From Syntrophomonas sp. UBA4922 (GTDB lineage: Bacteria; Bacillota; Syntrophomonadia; Syntrophomonadales; Syntrophomonadaceae): DNA of 27,522 bases. This document shows positions 7,689-15,207 of the stretch, in pieces (the stretch's first letter is position 1; each line of letters opens with the position of its first letter). Below the pieces are notes generated by a model. The model made no database searches. It was not told the DNA's origin and saw nothing but the letters and a program-made list of their open reading frames with translations. The stretch lies in the NCBI GenBank assembly GCA_002398825.1, contig DHBS01000040.1:31424-58945 (forward strand), written 5' to 3'. The translations under genes and the position numbers were made by a program.

Positions 7689-8815
7689 TTCTCAATCATC
7701 TCCAGCATGGCTTGAACCCTGACCTTAATATTTTCTTTATCCGAATTGGAATAATCACTCTCCAGGTGCAGGTAAGGCAGCCCTTTTTCTTTAACCAGTT
7801 TGCCCACATGGTAGGACTCTATATTATAGGTATGGCAGGCCTGCCAGGTGAGGTCGATCACCGCGTCGACCTTAAAATCAGCGATCATGCGCTCTATTAA
7901 TTCCAGCCGCTGCGGGTTGGGGCTCATACACGAACAGGGAATGCCTAAATACATCTGCGCCAGAGCGATAATGGGGTCATCGATGGTATTGTCATATTGA
8001 AGATCCACAGTCTTGTACCCTGAACAGTTTTCCATGGCCACTATGTGGGCTCCCAAGTCTTCAGTTACAGTTATGACCTTTTCGCTTCCCAGGCCCACCG
8101 GACACCCGGTCAGGAGTACCCGGGGAGCCGGGGTACCGGTTGGCTTTTCGCGCACATTCTCCAACAACTGCTGCAATTGTCCAATCAGCCCACCTTTGTC
8201 GCTGCTGAAGTTGCGCGACCAGGAAACGGTAAGAAGCTCCAGCCCGGTAAACAAGGGCGGGTCTGCCTGGTTCAAATCGAACATCGCTTTAATAAATTTT
8301 CTCTCCTGGCCAACCAGTTCCATAGCCTGCCAGAGGGACTCATCCGTGATCCTGGTATTAAGCTCCTCTTCCAGACGTAATCTCAAACGGCGTAATTCAT
8401 CGGCCCATAAGTCAAATGCAGCCGGACTGACATTGTTATGGGGCAGTTGCATGACGTGTACCGGTTTCAATTCGTGCATGAGCTCGAACATCTTTCTTTT
8501 GCCGTCACAAGTGGTCTCCCCGATAACCAGATCCGAGAAATGAAAAAATGGGCAAGTATCTGTGACCGCAAAACCGAATGATGATTTAATCAGGGGGCAA
8601 AGATTGCGGGGTAAAAGCACTTCTGCAGCCGGAATAGGTTCTTCCCGGGTTCCGCATAAGCTCACCGGTATGGCGCCCGCGGCCAGTATCAATTCCTGCG
8701 GGCAATAGGCGCAATAAATTCCCACCACTTTCCGGCCGCTGGCTTTAGCAGCCTTTATCTGCATAAGGTTAATGTCTCTAGCGTTTGAGAACGGCGCTAT
8801 ATATTGATTAGACAT
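7685..8815 (-). CDS. 2-hydroxyacyl-CoA dehydratase / double-cubane-type protein, first paralogue
   Basis: A 376-residue protein of the COG1775 family. The cysteine motifs appear in order: CAYCPQE (35-41), SLCGT, RNLCPLIKSSFGF (70-82), DTCPFFHFSD (86-95), GETTCDGKRK (99-108), GCPVG (237-241), ENCSGYKT, PCSCMSPNPQR (293-303) and WQACHTYN. The pattern closely follows YjiM and the double-cubane cluster protein (DCCP) of Carboxydothermus, whose [Fe8S9] cluster is reduced by a BadF-type ATPase. The start at 8815 follows GGGGAGGAA at seven bases. Longer readings with an earlier ATG would place the promoter and ribosome site inside the gene. It is the first gene of the operon. The physiological substrate cannot be read from the sequence. 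Confidence 0.86.
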   Translation of the reverse strand: MSNQYIAPFSNARDINLMQIKAAKASGRKVVGIYCAYCPQELILAAGAIPVSLCGTREEPIPAAEVLLPRNLCPLIKSSFGFAVTDTCPFFHFSDLVIGETTCDGKRKMFELMHELKPVHVMQLPHNNVSPAAFDLWADELRRLRLRLEEELNTRITDESLWQAMELVGQERKFIKAMFDLNQADPPLFTGLELLTVSWSRNFSSDKGGLIGQLQQLLENVREKPTGTPAPRVLLTGCPVGLGSEKVITVTEDLGAHIVAMENCSGYKTVDLQYDNTIDDPIIALAQMYLGIPCSCMSPNPQRLELIERMIADFKVDAVIDLTWQACHTYNIESYHVGKLVKEKGLPYLHLESDYSNSDKENIKVRVQAMLEMIEK

Positions 8816-8840
8816 AAACATTCCTCCCCTAGACAGATAT

Positions 8841-8869
8841 AGTGTAACACACAAAAAGTTATACATAAA
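8841..8869 (-). promoter_or_regulatory. Candidate promoter of the dehydratase-like operon
   Basis: On the minus strand TACACT (complement of 8841-8846) carries an extended -10 TGT. The -35 position 17 bp upstream reads TTTATG, a weak match. Transcription would start near 8834, close to the ribosome site. Confidence 0.4.
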
Positions 8870-9075
8870 ATAACTAAATATTATCATTAGAAGCAGCCGC
8901 CCGGGAAGCCGTTTTTACGCAGATGTCTTCCGGCGGGATTAAGCAAGTGGGCGATCATCAGGTACTAAGCTCTTGATGATATCGCGGTTGTATCAGGAGG
9001 GGCTAAATGACATAAACATGAATTGTCGAGAATTTACCGTAATATATACTCAGGCAACGACGAGCGCTCATGCCT

Positions 9076-9097
9076 CAAGCCTGACCGGCAGGCCTTG
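9076..9097. repeat. Hairpin upstream of the tRNA pair
   Basis: CAAGCCTG (9076-9083) and CAGGCCTTG (9089-9097) pair with one bulged base around ACCGG. There is no T tract, so it is not an intrinsic terminator. Another inverted repeat, ATCATCA / TGATGAT, spans about 8955-8981. The 280 bp before the tRNAs hold no convincing gene. Confidence 0.4.
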
Positions 9098-9120
9098 ACA
9101 GCGCGTTAACCCTTCAGGAC

Positions 9121-9149
9121 TTGAAATTTCATGATGACTTTGTTAATAT
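9121..9149 (+). promoter_or_regulatory. Promoter of the tRNA-Asp/tRNA-Gly unit
   Basis: TTGAAA (9121-9126), a 17-bp spacer and TAATAT (9144-9149), with an extended -10 TGT immediately before. It lies 20 bases before the mature tRNA-Asp end. The architecture closely resembles that of the tRNA-Val promoter. Confidence 0.75.
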
Positions 9150-9169
9150 ATCTATGCGATTGAAAATGC

Positions 9170-9245
9170 GGAGCCGTGGTGTAGCGGTTAACATGCCGGC
9201 CTGTCACGCCGGAGATCGTGGGTTCAAATCCCATCGGCTTCGCCA
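9170..9245 (+). tRNA. tRNA-Asp (anticodon GTC)
   Basis: The acceptor GGAGCCG pairs with CGGCTTC (one G-U). The anticodon stem and loop CCGGC-CTGTCAC-GCCGG place GTC at 9203-9205. The T arm GTGGG/CCCAT carries a TTCAAAT loop, and GCCA ends the gene at 9245 with CCA encoded. Confidence 0.95.
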
Positions 9246-9277
9246 ATTTTAAGTACATCGCCGATCATCTTAATTAA

Positions 9278-9352
9278 GCGGGAGTAGCTCAGTGGCAGAG
9301 CACCGGCTTCCCAAGCCGGGTGTCGAGGGTTCGAACCCCTTTTCCCGCTCCA
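9278..9352 (+). tRNA. tRNA-Gly (anticodon CCC)
   Basis: The acceptor GCGGGAG pairs with TTCCCGC (last pair G-U). The anticodon stem CCGGC pairs with GCCGG around TTCCCAA, giving anticodon CCC at 9310-9312 for the codon GGG. The T arm is GAGGG/CCCTT with loop TTCGAAC. The CCA at 9350-9352 is encoded. It lies 32 bases after tRNA-Asp and is co-transcribed with it. Confidence 0.95.
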
Positions 9353-9361
9353 GAAAGACCT

Positions 9362-9394
9362 GGCACTTTCAATATTTTGAGAGTGCCTTTTTTG
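9362..9394 (+). terminator. Terminator of the tRNA-Asp/tRNA-Gly unit
   Basis: GGCACTTTC (9362-9370) pairs with GAGAGTGCC (9379-9387) with one T-G pair and an 8-nt loop, followed by six T residues. Confidence 0.88.
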
Positions 9395-9531
9395 TTATGG
9401 CCAAGGTATTATAGCCCGGGTATGATTAGGCTTATAAAAAGCGCCCAGTTTACGATGTAGCGGGGTTTTTAAGCACCGGCGTTTTTACCTCAAAGTATAA
9501 TTTGACATAATGGAAGATAATAACAGGGACC

Positions 9532-9560
9532 TTGACAGAACATATGTTGTATTATATAGA
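9532..9560 (+). promoter_or_regulatory. Candidate promoter for the sigma-54 regulator gene
   Basis: TTGACA (9532-9537) is consensus. TATAGA (9555-9560) follows at a 17-bp spacing; an overlapping TATATA lies at 15 bp. Confidence 0.55.
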
Positions 9561-9655
9561 GTGCTAAAAGGATAACAACACCGCTGGATAATCAAGCCGG
9601 CGATGGTTTAATAAGACATAAACTGACGCAAGTTAAGGGGTGTCAATAACCCCGT

Positions 9656-9806
9656 CAGGCTGTGTGAAAAGTCCCGAAATGGGCGATTTAATTCTCCAGA
9701 GTGGGAGAGGAACGAGTTATTCCGGTCAACAGACTAGCCTCCGCCCCGAATAAAAGCCAAAAATCGGCTGTAAGTGGGGCCCACAGAATAGTTTTCACAC
9801 CGTCTG
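9656..9806. mobile_element. MITE-like remnant bounded by imperfect inverted repeats
   Basis: The left end at 9656-9672 (CAGGCTGTGTGAAAAGT) and the reverse complement of the right end at 9790-9806 (CAGACGGTGTGAAAACT) agree at 14 of 17 bases. The element would be 151 bp, with no coding capacity. The ends look like insertion-sequence termini. I see no target duplication, so this may be an old remnant. Confidence 0.38.
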
Positions 9807-9890
9807 CCATTCTTGTGACACGCCACCCATGTAGTGCGGAGGTTTTAAATAACTCCGTTACCATGACATGGAGAAGGGAGGTATATAGCA

Positions 9891-12356
9891 ATGAGAATAA
9901 ATGATGTCATGTCGCACAGACCGATTACCATCAGTCCGGACAAGTCCATACAGGATGCTGCGGAGGTATTTTTAAAATACGGTATAGATGGAGCTCCGGT
10001 AGTAGATGAAAACCAACGTTTATTGGGGATGGTCACGGAATTGCATTTATATAAGGCTTTAGCCGGCCAGCAGCCTTTGAACGTGCCGGTTAAAGAAATC
10101 ATGTGTACAGACGTGAACACCCTGGACGAAGAAATGCCGGTAGATATCATTCATGGCTTGACATTTGGCCGCTTCCCCGTGCTGCACAACGGCAGGGTTA
10201 CCGGCATGTTGACCAAATCTGACGCCAACCGGGTGTATACTAGGGAACTTAAGGATATAACCAAGCGCATGCATGCCGTACTTGATGCCGCCTATAATTC
10301 CATTGTCAGCATCGATGAGGACAGGATCATCCGCATATTCAACCGGGCCGCCGAAGAACTGTTCGAAATGAAAAAAGAAGATGTGCTGGGGGCTTTGTAT
10401 ACCGATATATTTCCAGATGGCGCTTTAATCGATATTTTGGAGACTGGAAGGGTGGTAAAGGGTGAAAAGTTCAGCTATAAGGACAAAACCATCCTCAGCA
10501 ACCGTACTCCCATTATTGGTTCCAATGGCAGCATCATAGGTGCGGTTGCGGTTGCTCAGGATATATCGGACATGGAGAGCATCACCAGAGAATTGAATAT
10601 AGCCCGGGAAATGAAAGAAAGCATGGATTACTTTTTAAATGAATCACTGGACAGCTTTTTCGTTGCCGACAAAGAGGGCCGGGTTATAAATGTCAACAAG
10701 GCCTACACCCGCATCACCGGGCTCAAAGCTGAAGATATCGTAGGAAAATCAATGTATGACCTGGTTGAGCAGGGCTACTACAACAAGGCCGCTACCCTGA
10801 TGGTTCTGGAAAGCAAACAACCGGTGATGTATAAAGAGACCACCTCAACGGGGAGAGTGGCGCTGTTTACGGGGCTGCCTATTTTTGATAAAGAAGGCGA
10901 ACTCGCCAATGTGCTGGTCAACATAAAGGATATAACCGACCTGGAATCAGTGGCCGGGGAACTTGAAAAAACCCAGGACATGAAAGACGAATTGCAGGCC
11001 GTTATTGAAGCCTCTTTTGACGGAATATGCCAGACCGACGCGCAGGCTAATATCATCCGGGTAAATGATGCCTATGTGCGTATAACCGGGATGTCCCGGG
11101 AAGAACTGGTCGGCAAGAACGAGCAAGGACTGGCTGAAGAAGGTTATTATGATCATTCTGTTTCGATGATGGTGATTGAGCAGAAGAGGCCTGTAACAAT
11201 TGAGCAGAAGTTGAAGACCGGAAAAAGGCTCCTGGTAACGGGCAACCCGGTTTTCGACGATCGCGGTGAACTGATCAGGGTGATAACCAATGCCAGGGAT
11301 ATGACAGAATTGGAACAGCTGCGCCAGGAAATGGAGCAGGCCCAGGAGCTAAGCCGCCATTACCAGGAGGAACTGCAAAAGATCAGGATCAGCGAGGAAA
11401 GCAATTTCATTGCTGAATCGCGTCAATCCAAAGATATTATCGACTTGATCGTCAGGCTGGGCCGGGTTGACTCCACGGTATTAATCCAGGGGGAATCCGG
11501 GGTCGGCAAGGAAATCATTGCCCGGGAATTGCATAAGAACAGTACTCGTTGTAAAAAGCCTTATATCAAGATCAATTGTGCCGCCATTCCCGAGAGTCTA
11601 TTGGAATCTGAACTATTTGGGTATGAAACGGGAGCCTTCACCGGGGCCAAAAAGGGCGGCAAGAGCGGTATATTCGAGGTGGCCAACACCGGCTCCCTAT
11701 TCCTGGATGAGGTGGGGGAAATCCCTATGCATTTACAGGTCAAGCTGTTAAGGGTTTTGCAGGAGAGCGAATTTACCAGGGTGGGAGGAGCGCAACCCAT
11801 CAAGGTGGATGTCAGGGTTATTGCTGCCACTAACCGCGATTTATCCAAAATGGTAGCTGAAGGCAGGTTTAGAGAAGATCTGTTTTATCGTTTGAACGTA
11901 ATTCCCATAAATGTTCCCCCGCTAAGAGAAAGAAAAGAGGAGATTGCCCCGTTGGTAAGGCATTTCCTGCAGATGTTTAATGACAAATACGGCTTCAATA
12001 AGACCATAACCGCCTCCGCCCTGGGTGTATTGATAGACTATGACTGGCCTGGCAATATCAGGGAACTGCGCAATGTGATTGAGAGAGCTGTGGTCACCAG
12101 TGCTGACACGGTAATTGAGGACTTCGGTTTTCTGCAACAGGGGCAAAAAGGCATAAAGCCCATAGTGGAAGGCGATTACCGGCCTGTAAATCTGAAACAT
12201 GAAGTTGAAGAGTTTGAAAAAACCATGATCAAAAAGCATTTGCTCATACAAGGCAGTCTGCGCAAAGCTGCGCAATCTCTTGGAGCCAGCCAAACCACCA
12301 TCTGGCGGAAGGCATCCCAATACGGAATCAAGCTGGATGACAAGCCGTCAGGATAA
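9891..12356 (+). CDS. Sigma-54-dependent transcriptional activator with CBS and PAS sensor domains
   Basis: An 821-residue enhancer-binding protein. Two CBS motifs cover about residues 1-120, a region that in other proteins binds adenine nucleotides. Three PAS domains follow at about 128-225, 245-352 and 367-474, then a charged helical linker (472-502). The AAA+ domain contains Walker A GESGVGKE (534-541), the sigma-54 contact loop GAFTGA (581-586), Walker B LFLDEVGE (603-610) and the REDLFYRL sensor region (661-668). A Fis-type helix-turn-helix ends the protein (SLRKAAQSLGASQTTIWRKA, 789-808). The ATG follows GGGAGGT at eight bases. It lies directly upstream of a -24/-12 promoter and the 4-hydroxybutyrate-type gene cluster, which it most likely activates. 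The signal sensed is unknown; no receiver domain is present. Confidence 0.95.
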   Translation: MRINDVMSHRPITISPDKSIQDAAEVFLKYGIDGAPVVDENQRLLGMVTELHLYKALAGQQPLNVPVKEIMCTDVNTLDEEMPVDIIHGLTFGRFPVLHNGRVTGMLTKSDANRVYTRELKDITKRMHAVLDAAYNSIVSIDEDRIIRIFNRAAEELFEMKKEDVLGALYTDIFPDGALIDILETGRVVKGEKFSYKDKTILSNRTPIIGSNGSIIGAVAVAQDISDMESITRELNIAREMKESMDYFLNESLDSFFVADKEGRVINVNKAYTRITGLKAEDIVGKSMYDLVEQGYYNKAATLMVLESKQPVMYKETTSTGRVALFTGLPIFDKEGELANVLVNIKDITDLESVAGELEKTQDMKDELQAVIEASFDGICQTDAQANIIRVNDAYVRITGMSREELVGKNEQGLAEEGYYDHSVSMMVIEQKRPVTIEQKLKTGKRLLVTGNPVFDDRGELIRVITNARDMTELEQLRQEMEQAQELSRHYQEELQKIRISEESNFIAESRQSKDIIDLIVRLGRVDSTVLIQGESGVGKEIIARELHKNSTRCKKPYIKINCAAIPESLLESELFGYETGAFTGAKKGGKSGIFEVANTGSLFLDEVGEIPMHLQVKLLRVLQESEFTRVGGAQPIKVDVRVIAATNRDLSKMVAEGRFREDLFYRLNVIPINVPPLRERKEEIAPLVRHFLQMFNDKYGFNKTITASALGVLIDYDWPGNIRELRNVIERAVVTSADTVIEDFGFLQQGQKGIKPIVEGDYRPVNLKHEVEEFEKTMIKKHLLIQGSLRKAAQSLGASQTTIWRKASQYGIKLDDKPSG

Positions 12357-12384
12357 GCTGCTTGTAGAGGTGTAACGGAAATGG

Positions 12385-12417
12385 AACGGCTGACCCGCAA
12401 ATGGGTCAGCCGTTTTT
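12385..12417 (+). terminator. Terminator after the sigma-54 regulator
   Basis: ACGGCTGACCC (12386-12396) pairs perfectly with GGGTCAGCCGT (12403-12413) around a 6-nt loop and is followed by five T residues. It isolates the regulator from the downstream operon. Confidence 0.93.
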
Positions 12418-12721
12418 GCTCCGGCGGTGTTGGGCTTGTGCCAAAACAGAAAACCACCCTCGATCAGAAGCGATTCAATAATGGGTCGGGAAAAAGTGAA
12501 AAGGATAACGTGAACATGGAAATATTTTGGATGGATTTATCGTTTGAACAAAATTTTTTTTTCAATGATTTTTTGACAGATTACTCCATATATTGAGCTG
12601 CGGGCGCCTCGATAAGGCCTAGTTCATGGCCTCTGTAAAGCAGATCTACAATTTGTGAATTTACAGAAAAATACAGTTATATCAGCTCTCCTCAGCAGAG
12701 GCGGTTCGCTAACAGATTATC
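12418..12721. other. Regulatory interval between regulator and catabolic operon
   Basis: About 300 bp without a supported gene. A 26-codon ATG frame at 12516-12596 has only a weak upstream AGGATA. An inverted repeat at 12633-12666 is a candidate activator site. A TTGACA at 12573-12578 has no -10 box at a suitable distance. Confidence 0.5.
12633..12666. promoter_or_regulatory. Candidate upstream activator sequence (inverted repeat)
   Basis: CTGTAAA (12633-12639) and TTTACAG (12660-12666) are exact reverse complements separated by 20 bp. They lie about 80-115 bp upstream of the predicted sigma-54 transcription start, where enhancer-binding proteins usually bind. The AT-rich Fis-type HTH target is unknown, so assignment to the neighbouring regulator is inference. 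Confidence 0.4.
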
Positions 12722-12737
12722 TGGCATGAAGGTTGCA
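12722..12737 (+). promoter_or_regulatory. Sigma-54 (-24/-12) promoter of the catabolic operon
   Basis: TGGCATGAAGGTTGCA matches the sigma-54 consensus TGGCAC-N5-TTGCA closely. The GG at 12723-12724 and GC at 12735-12736 are separated by the required 10 bases. Transcription should start near 12748, about 105 nt before the SDR gene. The sequence lies directly between a sigma-54 activator and its likely target operon. Confidence 0.85.
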
Positions 12738-12852
12738 CAATAAGACAATGAGATTCTCCTGGAAGTACTTGCTGCTGACGAGCTTCAGGGAACAGGGAAT
12801 CGAACCTTGCAAGGGAGAGCGCGAAAGTGGAGTGGAAAAAGAGGTGATGAGT

Positions 12853-13617
12853 ATGTCTAATATCACTGTTGACCTAAACGGGAAAGTTGCAGCAGTAACC
12901 GGCGCTGGCAACGGTATCGGCAAAGCCTGTGCACTGGCCTTGGCCTCCAGTGGGGCGCAGGTGGCATTAATCGATATCTCGCCAGCAGCAGCGGAACAGA
13001 CTCAGGCAGAAATTGCCGCTCTGGGAGGAAATAGCACCGTTTATGTGTGTGATGTCAGAGACGTGCCGGCTATAAATACAACTTACCAGGCTATAGCGGA
13101 GCAATTCGGCAAGCTCGATATTGCCGTCAACTCAGCAGGAGTTAATGTCCAGCAGCGTGGGGAGGATGTCACTGAGGAGGCCTGGGACAAAGTTCTGGGG
13201 ATCAATGCCAAAGGGGCTTTCTTCTGCAGCCAGGCTGCCGGACGCATTATGATGCAGCAAAACCAAGGCAAAATTATCAACATCGGTTCGGCCATGTCGG
13301 TGGTGGGATATGTCAAGCGTTCAGCTTACTGTGCCAGTAAGGGAGCAGTCGCGCAGTTTTCCAAGGTATTAGCGGGTGAATGGGCCCCCTACAACATTAC
13401 AGTCAATACTGTCGCTCCTACCTTTATTTATACGCCTTTTACAGAACCAATGTTTAAGGATGCGGAATTTAAGGAGGATGTGGAGCGCAGGATATTATTG
13501 AATCGCATTGGTGAGGTCAGTGATGTTACGGGAACGGTGTTATTTTTAGCTTCAGATGCAGCCGATTTTATAACCGGTTCAATTGTTATGGTCGATGGAG
13601 GATGGACAGCCTGGTAA
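12853..13617 (+). CDS. SDR-family NAD(P)-dependent oxidoreductase
   Basis: A 254-residue classical short-chain dehydrogenase. The nucleotide-binding motif TGAGNGIG is at 16-23 and NSAG at 93-96. The catalytic S146, Y159 and K163 (YCASK) are present, and the C-terminus VDGGWTAW is typical. D41 at the end of the second strand favours NAD over NADP. The ATG at 12853 follows AGAGGTGAT. A longer in-frame reading from 12733 is excluded because it would start inside the -24/-12 promoter. As first gene of the operon it may oxidise a hydroxyacyl-CoA (for example 3-hydroxybutyryl-CoA made by the MaoC protein) or a hydroxy acid substrate. The sequence does not decide which. Confidence 0.9.
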   Translation: MSNITVDLNGKVAAVTGAGNGIGKACALALASSGAQVALIDISPAAAEQTQAEIAALGGNSTVYVCDVRDVPAINTTYQAIAEQFGKLDIAVNSAGVNVQQRGEDVTEEAWDKVLGINAKGAFFCSQAAGRIMMQQNQGKIINIGSAMSVVGYVKRSAYCASKGAVAQFSKVLAGEWAPYNITVNTVAPTFIYTPFTEPMFKDAEFKEDVERRILLNRIGEVSDVTGTVLFLASDAADFITGSIVMVDGGWTAW

Positions 13618-13709
13618 AAACAGGTATGCAAACGTCTTTAATATACAGCCGCTTTGATTCAAAGCAGAAGCTTTACCCCAATCAACATTGTTAGGAGGAC
13701 GAAAAAAAT

Positions 13710-15140
13710 ATGGCCAGATCAGCATCGGGTTTAATTTCCCAGCTTGATAATTCCCATCTAACCAAGAATCACTATAAAGTGATTAGTGCCGCCGTCCTGG
13801 GGGATATGCTGGAGTTTTTTGATTTTACTATCATCAGCTTTGTTATCGCCTTCATTATGGTTCCCTGGGGCCTGACCTACAGCCATTCAGCAGCTATTCT
13901 GCTGGCTTCCGGGTTCGGGGCTATCATAGGCGCGGCCGCATTTGGTTATATCGCTGACAAAATCGGACGCAGGCCGATATTTATCTTTACCATATTGTTT
14001 AGCGCAGTAATGACCGGTTTGATGTACTTTGTTCCCGAAGGGAACTGGTTGTTTCTGGTAGCGCTGCGCTTTCTGACCGGTTTGGCTCTGGGCGGCTTAT
14101 ACTGTGTTGACCTGCCCCTGGTGCAGGAATTTGTGCCTTCTCAGTACCGCGGCCGGGTCAGCGGAATTGTAACCGCATTTATTCCCATCGGCACCATGAT
14201 TGCCAGCAGCAGTGCTGCCTTTCTAACCCCGTCTATCGGCTGGAGGGGACTTTTCCTGGTAGGATTGGTTCCCGCCTTGTTATGCCTGTTAATACGGATA
14301 TGGGTCCCGGAATCACCCCGCTGGCTTATCGGCAACAAACGGTTTGACGAAGCTGAAGCAGCAGTCGATTGGGTTACCGGGCAACACCATGATTTCCGCC
14401 AGGCCACGGGTAAAAAGGATCAATGGGTCGACGACCTGCCGCCGGTGGTTAAACAAAGTTGGAGTGAGCTCTTTAAATATCCCCGCAGTATCATAACTAC
14501 CTGGGGAACCAACATTGCTCAGCAGTGCGGGTACTATTGCTTCACCATGTGGGGGCCAGCATTGTTGGCCCTGGTTATAGGCAGGACACCGCAGGAAGCC
14601 GCCAAGCTTTATATATTCGTTACCCTGGGCGGTTTTATCGGCAGATGGTTCTGGGCTTTTATGTCCGACTTGCTGGGGCGTCGTACCAGTGGTATGGCCC
14701 TGGGCGCCGGAGCCGCTGTTATGCTGGTGTTCGCCATTTTCAACATCGGGAACTTTATCGGCGGAATCTCAGTGTTCTGGCTGTGCATGATCGGTATCTA
14801 CTTCTTCGCTGACGGCGGTTTCGCCCTGGTAGGACCCTATGGTTCCGAAGTATGGCCTTCTCAGCTGCGCGCCGCTGGTATGGGGTCTGCCTACGGTATG
14901 GGCGGCATCGGCAAGTTGATCGGACCCATGATAGTCGCATTCTTTGCCGGCTCCTCCAACCTGGTAAGCCCCAAGGCAACCGCTGACGCCATCGGTTCAG
15001 TTTACCTCTTCCTGGCGGTATGTTTTGTCATCCAGGGTGTATTGTTCTATTTCGCCCGGGAGACCAAAGGAAAAACCATGGAACAGATTGATTTGGAACT
15101 GGAAGCGGAGAGAGCCAAGATGCAGCCGCAAACGGCTTAA
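13710..15140 (+). CDS. MFS transporter (metabolite:H+ symporter-like)
   Basis: A 476-residue protein with about twelve hydrophobic segments. The family signature between helices 2 and 3 reads GYIADKIGRRP. The first helix motif GDMLEFFDFTI resembles aromatic/organic acid:H+ symporters, and PESPRWLIGNKRFDEAE before the central loop is shared with sugar porters. The second-half equivalent motif is DLLGRRTSG. AGGAGG precedes the ATG at 13710 at a slightly long spacing. It follows the SDR gene by 92 bases and probably imports the carboxylic acid used by the operon; the substrate is inferred from context only. A small hairpin GCTTTG/CAAAGC lies upstream at 13651-13665. Confidence 0.9.
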   Translation: MARSASGLISQLDNSHLTKNHYKVISAAVLGDMLEFFDFTIISFVIAFIMVPWGLTYSHSAAILLASGFGAIIGAAAFGYIADKIGRRPIFIFTILFSAVMTGLMYFVPEGNWLFLVALRFLTGLALGGLYCVDLPLVQEFVPSQYRGRVSGIVTAFIPIGTMIASSSAAFLTPSIGWRGLFLVGLVPALLCLLIRIWVPESPRWLIGNKRFDEAEAAVDWVTGQHHDFRQATGKKDQWVDDLPPVVKQSWSELFKYPRSIITTWGTNIAQQCGYYCFTMWGPALLALVIGRTPQEAAKLYIFVTLGGFIGRWFWAFMSDLLGRRTSGMALGAGAAVMLVFAIFNIGNFIGGISVFWLCMIGIYFFADGGFALVGPYGSEVWPSQLRAAGMGSAYGMGGIGKLIGPMIVAFFAGSSNLVSPKATADAIGSVYLFLAVCFVIQGVLFYFARETKGKTMEQIDLELEAERAKMQPQTA

Positions 15141-15207
15141 TCATAATCAACACCTGATAACCGCACGACTCTAAAACGTTTAATTATATTTAATCGGAGG
15201 GTTTATC

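Larger units (their letters stand above)
9395..9890. other. Long leader/intergenic region before the sigma-54 regulator
   Basis: About 500 bp with no convincing gene. It holds a candidate sigma-A promoter at 9532-9560 and a two-part hairpin at 9623-9658. The hairpin stems are CTGAC/GTCAG and GGGGT/ACCCC. An inverted-repeat-bounded segment lies at 9656-9806. If the promoter is used, the regulator mRNA has a leader of over 300 nt. Confidence 0.6.

Noticed and set aside
7685..9352. The tRNA pair as an integration hotspot with an attached island
   Set aside because: No integrase gene, no repeat of a tRNA 3' end and no abrupt change in sequence character are visible nearby.
12516..12596. A 26-codon frame rich in aromatic residues before the operon
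   Set aside because: The ribosome site is weak, the frame overlaps a T-rich stretch, and no family is recognised.
12733..12852. A longer SDR reading starting at the TTG at 12733
   Set aside because: The TTG lies inside the -24/-12 promoter, the first 40 codons do not match the SDR family, and the ATG at 12853 has a good ribosome site.
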